From an uncultured Elusimicrobia bacterium (GTDB taxonomy: Bacteria; Elusimicrobiota; Endomicrobiia; Endomicrobiales; Endomicrobiaceae): a stretch of DNA of 12,185 nucleotides. The stretch is from contig CAMVLN010000035.1 in the NCBI GenBank assembly GCA_947168325.1, positions 1 through 12,185 on the forward strand, read 5' to 3'. Numbering within the stretch: position 1 is the first letter of the stretch; each line of letters begins with the position of its first letter. Under the pieces are notes generated by a model. It ran no database searches. It saw only the letters and a list, made by a program, of their open reading frames with translations, and had not been told where the DNA came from. Positions 7,932 to 12,185 of this stretch are shown piece by piece. The translations under genes and the position numbers were made by a program.

Positions 7932-9844
7932 AATTTACTATTTACACTTTTAACAAAACATTTTTCTTGTTCGTTATATGCAAAAACTGGAACTAATTTA
8001 TAATTATTATTATCTACTTTTTCTAGAAATGAAATTTCTGAAATTTTTCTTGAACCATCTGAACATCTTTTTACCTGAACAATAATATCTATCGCTGAAA
8101 TTATCATTGACACTATAGATTTTTCTGGTAAATCAAACCCTGCCATTAAAGACATCACTACTAATCTTGAAATTGCATCTTGGCAAGAGTGAGAATGAAC
8201 AGTTGTCATAGAGCCATTATGCCCTGTATTCATTGCTTGCAACATGTCTAAAGTTTCTGCTGCTCTACATTCTCCAACGATAATTCTATCAGGTCTCATT
8301 CTTAAAGAGTTTACCACTAATTGCCTTATAGTAATTTCTGATGTTCCTTCTAACGATTTTGGTCTTGATTCTAACCTTACAACATGTTCTTGTTGCAATT
8401 GCAATTCTGCAGAATCTTCTATGGTTATAATTCGTTCTTTTTCTCCTATAAAAGAAGATACAATGTTTAATAAAGTTGTTTTTCCAGAACCTGTTCCACC
8501 AGAAATCAAGATATTTTTTTTATTTGAAACTGCAACTTTTAAAAAGTCTAACATTTCTTGATTTATTGAGCCATAATCAATAAGATTTTGCCCCGACAAT
8601 TTATGTTTAGCAAATTTTCTTATTGTTAGTACTGGTCCACACAAAGATATTGGGGAAATAACAACATTTACTCTTGAACCATCTTTTAATCTTGCATCTA
8701 CTATAGGGGAAGTTTCGTCGACATGTCTTCCTATAGGGGCAACTATTCTATTTATAACTATTTTCAATTTATCTATATCATTAAACTTTATATTTGTTTT
8801 TTCTAACTTACCTTTTTTTTCAATATATATATTATTTAAACCATTTACCATTATTTCTGTAATATTTTCATCTGCTAGCAAATCTTCTAATATACCAAAT
8901 CCAACTATATCATCTATCAATTCTTTTGATAATATTTCTTGTATGTTTGTAGAAATTTTTATTTCATATAAGTTAAGTAATTCTTGAATTTTTACTTTTA
9001 TTATATTTGATAAAATGTTCCTATCTTCTTCTTTAGCATATTCTTTCATTTTGGCAACTAAATCTTTATGTAATTTTTCTTTTAAAAGAATATATTTATT
9101 AGAACCTATTGAATAATTATTTATATCAACTGTATCAGTAGTAGTTTCATTATTTTTTGATATTAAATTTATAATATTGTTTATTCCTATAACAAAATCG
9201 TTCTTATCGTCATTGAACATAAAATTTTTATTCTGAACTTCCTGTTGAATTTTAGAATAATAATTTATAAATATTGAATTTTTTGGAACTAATTTTGTTT
9301 CTTGTTCATCAATATTAAAATCAACTTCTGTTTTAAAAATTACTGGAAATATTTCCATATCTTTTATTTTATTAATTACAATATCTGAAAAAATACTTTT
9401 ATAATTAAACAAGGATATTGGCTCCTTTACTATTGGACACAAAACAACATCTGTTATATTTAAAATCTTTTGCAAATAGTTATTGTTTATGGTAGATATA
9501 AATATATTGTCATATATTTCTGATAATGCTCTTATTATAAAATTAAAGTTATCATTGTCTAATATTTTACTTATATCCTTCGCACATACAATATCATTAT
9601 CACAATTAAAAAAAGTTTTTAACATAGGTATATTTATATCTAAAATAATATTTAATATATCATCTAAATATTTTATATTTTTCTTACCATAATAAGACCA
9701 TATTATGTTGCTGTTAGGCCTTAAATCTATAATGATATTTTTATTTTTATGTTTTGAATATATAAAAGACAACCCTCTTAATAAATTAGTTATGTTTTGA
9801 GAATTTTCAATTTGTAATAAAGAAACTATTTTTGAATTTTCCAT
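7925..9844 (-). CDS. cpaF: TadZ/CpaE-like (degenerate) - TadA/CpaF secretion ATPase fusion
   Basis: The pilus assembly motor, a hexameric GspE-type ATPase on the cytoplasmic side of the TadB/TadC platform. 639 residues against about 430-480 for usual CpaF. Residues 255-639 are a full CpaF: N-terminal domain with ITEIMVNG (328-335), Walker A GGTGSGKTT (449-457), aspartate box RIITIEDSAE (471-480), Walker B region RIIVGECRAAE (520-530) and histidine box MTTVHSHS (546-553). Residues 1-230 resemble a ParA/MinD-like TadZ/CpaE domain (KIVSLLQ; NIIIDLRP at 36-43; YDNIFIST at 111-118; ITDVVLCPIVKEP at 130-142). The position of the GKGGVGKT loop reads IENSQNITN, so it should not bind ATP. An acidic, Thr/Asn-rich linker (about 228-250) joins the parts. 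ATG at 9844 overlaps the cpaB stop by one base (TAATG). No separate tadZ gene exists in the operon. Confidence 0.9.
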   Translation of the reverse strand: MENSKIVSLLQIENSQNITNLLRGLSFIYSKHKNKNIIIDLRPNSNIIWSYYGKKNIKYLDDILNIILDINIPMLKTFFNCDNDIVCAKDISKILDNDNFNFIIRALSEIYDNIFISTINNNYLQKILNITDVVLCPIVKEPISLFNYKSIFSDIVINKIKDMEIFPVIFKTEVDFNIDEQETKLVPKNSIFINYYSKIQQEVQNKNFMFNDDKNDFVIGINNIINLISKNNETTTDTVDINNYSIGSNKYILLKEKLHKDLVAKMKEYAKEEDRNILSNIIKVKIQELLNLYEIKISTNIQEILSKELIDDIVGFGILEDLLADENITEIMVNGLNNIYIEKKGKLEKTNIKFNDIDKLKIVINRIVAPIGRHVDETSPIVDARLKDGSRVNVVISPISLCGPVLTIRKFAKHKLSGQNLIDYGSINQEMLDFLKVAVSNKKNILISGGTGSGKTTLLNIVSSFIGEKERIITIEDSAELQLQQEHVVRLESRPKSLEGTSEITIRQLVVNSLRMRPDRIIVGECRAAETLDMLQAMNTGHNGSMTTVHSHSCQDAISRLVVMSLMAGFDLPEKSIVSMIISAIDIIVQVKRCSDGSRKISEISFLEKVDNNNYKLVPVFAYNEQEKCFVKSVNSKLC

Positions 9845-10683
9845 TATTTTTGATAATATTTTTTCATTATTTCATTTAATTCTTTTTGGTTCTTTTGTAT
9901 TTGTGAAAATTGCTGATTGTTTGATTGACTTTTTGTGTTTGATGAGGCATTTTCATAAATATTATCTATTTTTATAATTTTTGTATCTCCTATCCTTTCA
10001 TCTGCTGTTGGTCGCAAAACTAATTTTAATATTCCTTTTTCTTGAGCTAAAAATATTTTCTGTGCTTCTTCTATAGAAACCGCTAATGTTATAGGAACAT
10101 TTGTAGAAACAAGTTGTTCTTCAATATCTTTATTATTTTTTACTGCACCAATAACATCTTTTCCCACTGCTAAAACCAAAATATTCTGTAAAATTACACA
10201 AGATGCTTCTTCATAGTTATGATTTTTATTTTCATATTCTGCTATTGAAATTAAATCTACTTTACTTCCAGATGTTATAATTCCATTTACTTCGTTATAA
10301 TTAAAAACTAAAGTTATTGCTTTTTTATCATTTGGAATTGTGTTTGATAAACCAAGCCCCGATGATATTGAAGATACTTTTGAACTGGTAATTTGTTCTC
10401 CTTCTTCAAAAGAAATTACAGATATGTATATTGGTTTATTATCTATATAAAAATTTTTTATATTTGATATATATTTTGGTTGTGCATACTGTTTAGGTAC
10501 AGCAATTTCCTTTAACATATCTTTTGTTATAACTTTCCCCTGCTCAATTTTTTGATTTGCAACAACAACTTTTACTTGTTGAGACATATTCTTATTTTTT
10601 TGCCCTACATCATACAAATACAATGTTGCAAATACGGCAGACAACCCAGCGAAAATAATTATAAACAAAATATTTTTTTTCAT
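9844..10683 (-). CDS. cpaB: CpaB/RcpC-like Flp pilus assembly protein
   Basis: Periplasmic, inner-membrane-anchored component of Tad pili, thought to work with or beneath the outer-membrane secretin. 279 residues: N-terminal membrane helix (about 5-24), SAF domain (about 37-103; VKVVVANQKIEQGKVITKDM and AVPKQY), then the RcpC/CpaB domain (about 115-245), including IPNDKKAITLVFNYNEVNG and TSGSKVDLISI. That matches the family pattern of a dipeptide before KAI/RAV, a G-rich turn and a PG-x-x-VD strand, with Ser replacing the usual Pro. A Gln/Asn/Ser-rich, low-complexity C-terminal tail (about 245-279) follows. ATG at 10683 lies 10 bases after the flp stop with only a weak AAGA-type ribosome binding site. 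The stop overlaps the next ATG. Confidence 0.88.
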   Translation of the reverse strand: MKKNILFIIIFAGLSAVFATLYLYDVGQKNKNMSQQVKVVVANQKIEQGKVITKDMLKEIAVPKQYAQPKYISNIKNFYIDNKPIYISVISFEEGEQITSSKVSSISSGLGLSNTIPNDKKAITLVFNYNEVNGIITSGSKVDLISIAEYENKNHNYEEASCVILQNILVLAVGKDVIGAVKNNKDIEEQLVSTNVPITLAVSIEEAQKIFLAQEKGILKLVLRPTADERIGDTKIIKIDNIYENASSNTKSQSNNQQFSQIQKNQKELNEIMKKYYQK

Positions 10684-10693
10684 TTTTACTGTC

Positions 10694-10849
10694 TTACATC
10701 GCTTCAGTTTCTATTGTTTCATTTGCATTAGAAAACATTTGTTTTACATTTTTACCAAACAATTTTACTCCTGCAATAACAACAATTACAGCCAAAACTA
10801 TTATAAGAATATATTCTACCATTCCTTGCCCTTTTCTATTTTTCAACAT
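10694..10849 (-). CDS. flp: Flp-type major pilin precursor (51 residues)
   Basis: The structural subunit of the Tad/Flp pilus. The 51-residue product starts MLKNRKGQGMVEY and ends ETEAM. It has the exact Flp prepilin motif: cleavage after Gly7 leaves Q-G-M-V-E-Y, with Glu at +5 and Tyr at +6 as in the family rule G/XXXXEY. A hydrophobic helix (about residues 14-30, isoleucine/valine-rich) follows, then a short amphipathic end with KLFGKNVKQMF and an acidic tail, within the usual 50-80 residue size. A strong ribosome binding site (GAGGAG) lies 8 bases before the ATG, the best in the operon, consistent with high pilin expression. It sits between the tadE-like gene (20 bases before) and cpaB (10 bases after), a standard position. 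Confidence 0.93.
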   Translation of the reverse strand: MLKNRKGQGMVEYILIIVLAVIVVIAGVKLFGKNVKQMFSNANETIETEAM

Positions 10850-10869
10850 TTTTTGCTCTCCTCAAAAAA

Positions 10870-11373
10870 TTATTTTCTTCTATGTTTTTTATTGCTACAG
10901 CCACTACCAGCCAAAACTGATAATTTTGTTTTTATTTCAAACTCTTTCTTACCAATAAAACTCAATATTTTAGGAACATCATAAGAATAAGTTATTGTTA
11001 CAGTAGAAAGTTCATGACTTGGTACACCCATTCCCTTAACAAAATTATAAATACTATTTAAATCAAATATATTATCTAAACCTAAACTTTGAAAATCTTT
11101 TATATCTACATTTACTTCTTTTATTTTTTTTATATCTAATCGTCTTCCCTCTATCATTTTGTGTGTTAAATAATTTTCAATATCTTTTTTTATATCGGTT
11201 GCAGATAAATTTGTATTTGCAATCATATCAGTTCCATATCTTGTAGCAGAAATCAATTGTTGCCATGTTAAAAGAATCCTTGCAAACCAAATAACAGAAA
11301 ATATTAATACAACCATTATTGGAAAAATAAAAGCTGCCTCTACAAATGCTTGCCCTTTATTATTTTTTATCAT
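10870..11373 (-). CDS. tadE: TadE-like minor pseudopilin
   Basis: A minor pilin/pseudopilin of the Tad system. 167 residues beginning MIKNNKGQAFVEAAFIFPI: a prepilin-peptidase site after Gly7 with Glu at +5, and a following hydrophobic helix (about 8-30) ending in the TadE-typical RYGT segment (45-48). The rest is a periplasmic domain with a charged helical middle (about 60-115), beta-rich TVTITYSYDVP (124-134) and a basic tail with an isolated Cys159 and C-terminal KKHRRK. It is first in the operon; ATG 11373 is preceded by AAGG, with the promoter at 11421-11449. TadE and TadF are hard to separate by sequence, so the specific name is provisional. No TadG-like von Willebrand protein accompanies it. 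Confidence 0.85.
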   Translation of the reverse strand: MIKNNKGQAFVEAAFIFPIMVVLIFSVIWFARILLTWQQLISATRYGTDMIANTNLSATDIKKDIENYLTHKMIEGRRLDIKKIKEVNVDIKDFQSLGLDNIFDLNSIYNFVKGMGVPSHELSTVTITYSYDVPKILSFIGKKEFEIKTKLSVLAGSGCSNKKHRRK

Positions 11374-11420
11374 TTTTCCTTTTCATCATTTCATTTTTTA
11401 TTGAAAACATAAGGCGAGAC

Positions 11421-11449
11421 ATTGTAAAAAAAAGACTTATTTTTGTCAA
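11421..11449 (-). promoter_or_regulatory. Sigma-70 type promoter of the tad operon
   Basis: On the minus strand TTGACA (11449-11444), a 17-base spacer and TACAAT (11426-11421) form a near-consensus promoter. Transcription should start near 11414, giving a leader of about 40 bases before the tadE ATG at 11373. It is oriented back-to-back with the tRNA promoter at 11478-11506. Confidence 0.8.
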
Positions 11450-11457
11450 GCAAGGGT

Positions 11458-11473
11458 ATGTAACCAACTACAT
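11458..11473. promoter_or_regulatory. Small inverted repeat between the divergent promoters
   Basis: Arms ATGTA and TACAT, six bases apart, lie in the 28-base space between the two back-to-back -35 boxes. The position suits a regulator that sees both promoters, but the arms are only five bases long and could be chance. Confidence 0.2.
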
Positions 11474-11477
11474 GTAT

Positions 11478-11506
11478 TTGACAAAATAGTAAATAAAAAA
11501 TATAAT
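11478..11506 (+). promoter_or_regulatory. Perfect consensus promoter of the initiator tRNA gene
   Basis: TTGACA (11478-11483), exactly 17 bases, then TATAAT (11501-11506): a full match to the sigma-70 consensus. The start point should be near 11513, so the primary transcript has only about 14 leader bases before the tRNA at 11527. Confidence 0.88.
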
Positions 11507-11526
11507 GCGGTGCAGATAGATATAAT

Positions 11527-11600
<74 letters not shown>

Positions 11601-11603
<3 letters not shown>

Positions 11604-11628
11604 TTGAAAATATTTAATGGTCCTTTTT
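11601..11628 (+). terminator. Rho-independent terminator starting in the tRNA CCA
   Basis: Bases 11601-11620 fold into an 8-pair hairpin (CCATT.../...AATGG with one G-U pair, loop AATA), followed by TCC and five Ts. The left arm begins with the CCA of the tRNA itself, so the mature 3' end and the terminator stem overlap. Confidence 0.7.
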
Positions 11629-11866
11629 CTGCTTTCTCCAGCGATCGTATTGTATCTTTCGTTAACTACTTGCAAGGTTCTATTTTATGGTGTTTGTTTT
11701 TTCCTTTTTTCAAGAGCAGATGAATTTTTTACGGTTGCATTTGATAAAATCAAGTATTTGTATATAGTGCTATCAGTCTAATACTAGATTGTTTTGTTCT
11801 GTTTTGAATTAATTTGTAATGAATGCTAAGTTTTTAATAATAAGGTTTAGTGTTTACATATCAATT
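11629..11866. other. Intergenic stretch without a supported gene
   Basis: No open frame with a plausible start and ribosome binding site was seen on either strand. A short plus-strand run (about 11711-11777: SRADEFFTVAFDKIKYLYIV, then stop) is protein-like and could be more debris of the mobile element relic that follows, but I could not assign it. Confidence 0.4.
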
Positions 11867-11935
11867 ACAAAGCTTCATAAAGAGTTAAACTATATAACAC
11901 CAATAGAATTTATTAATAAAGTTTTAATAAACTAA
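11867..11935 (+). pseudogene. C-terminal remnant of an IS3-type transposase (integrase domain end)
   Basis: In one plus-strand frame this stretch reads TKLHKELNYITPIEFINKV, ending L-I-N and TAA. It resembles the last 20-25 residues of IS3-family OrfB/rve transposases, which typically end with (R)PHxxLNYxTPxEF. Upstream the frame is not protein-like, so only the tail survives. The stop is followed by IS-end-like sequence (from 11946). Confidence 0.55.
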
Positions 11936-11945
11936 TTTTATTTAA

Positions 11946-12056
11946 AAGATTCAATGTGTTATGAACGGGGGGTTACACCTCCATATGATTTTTTTAAATA
12001 AAAATATGCTGTATAGATTGTTCTCCTAAAAGTCCAATATGTGTTGAACGACTACA
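11946..12056 (+). repeat. Two similar IS-end-like sequences (tandem insertion sequence remnants)
   Basis: Just after the transposase remnant, 11946-11977 (core CAATGTGTTATGAACG, ending TTACA) is echoed by about 12029-12055 (core CCAATATGTGTTGAACG, ending CTACA). Both have the look of the right ends of IS3-type elements, which finish in ...CA. Between them a weak hairpin (GGGGG 11968-11972, loop TTACA, CCTCC 11978-11982) precedes seven Ts at 11989-11995 and could terminate rightward transcription. Confidence 0.35.
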
Positions 12057-12061
12057 ATGCA

Positions 12062-12090
12062 TTGACTTTTTATATTATTTTAGATATAAT
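12062..12090 (+). promoter_or_regulatory. Strong rightward promoter at the window end
   Basis: TTGACT (12062-12067), a 17-base spacer, then TATAAT (12085-12090); the start point should be near 12097. The remaining 88 bases hold no ribosome binding site with a convincing open frame (a short frame from ATG near 12119 closes within 17 codons). The target must lie beyond the window, possibly another stable RNA or a gene with a leader. Confidence 0.65.
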
Positions 12091-12185
12091 GCTCAAACTT
12101 GTATAAGTTTTGTAAGTATGGATGTGTTTTGTTGTGCATTTATTACGGTTATGTACGGGCTTTTCTGCTAATTTTGCATATATTG

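Noticed and set aside
11521..11526. A second TATAAT immediately before the tRNA as an alternative -10 box.
   Set aside because: It abuts the mature tRNA end, no -35 lies at the right distance, and a start from it would fall inside the tRNA.

Overview
The window is a very AT-rich stretch (roughly a quarter to 30% G+C by eye) of a Gram-negative-type (diderm) bacterium. A MacAB-TolC type efflux operon with an outer-membrane channel and a Tad/Flp pilus gene set both imply an outer membrane. The base composition, the mix of intact operons with a decayed block, and the gene content would fit a host-associated, genome-eroding lineage such as the gut Elusimicrobiota (Endomicrobium-like). That placement is a guess from general knowledge; no marker gene here proves it.

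Layout, left to right. (1) 1-3340, minus strand: a tightly packed tripartite efflux operon transcribed in the order TolC-like channel, MacA-like adaptor, MacB-like ABC ATPase/permease. The last gene runs off the left edge. (2) 3341-6240: about 2.9 kb with no intact gene. On the minus strand it holds relics: an unrecognised short protein broken by frameshifts (about 6204-5672), an AbiEi/DUF6088-like antitoxin with an open frame but no normal start codon (5529-5080), and a fragment of a filamentous-haemagglutinin-like exoprotein riddled with stops and frameshifts (5079-3480). (3) 6241-11373, minus strand: a compact Tad pilus operon in the order tadE-like, flp pilin, cpaB/rcpC, a cpaE/tadZ-cpaF/tadA fusion, tadB, tadC. 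From cpaB onward every junction overlaps by 1 to 7 bases, and a near-consensus promoter sits just upstream of tadE. The 51-residue flp pilin (10694-10849) has an exact Flp cleavage motif. (4) 11374-12185: a divergent consensus promoter drives an initiator tRNA-Met on the plus strand, ending in a hairpin terminator that begins inside the tRNA CCA. Beyond it lie the C-terminal scrap of an IS3-type transposase, IS-end-like repeats, and another strong rightward promoter aimed off the right edge.

How the parts work together. The Tad genes would make the pilin (Flp), a minor pseudopilin (TadE-like), the inner-membrane platform (TadB/TadC), the assembly ATPase (TadA) and the CpaB periplasmic component. 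The secretin, prepilin peptidase, TadD and TadG are not in the window and must be elsewhere or absent. The most unusual intact gene is 7925-9844. Its N-terminal ~230 residues look like a TadZ/CpaE ParA-type domain that has lost its ATP-binding loop, and they are fused to a complete TadA/CpaF secretion ATPase.
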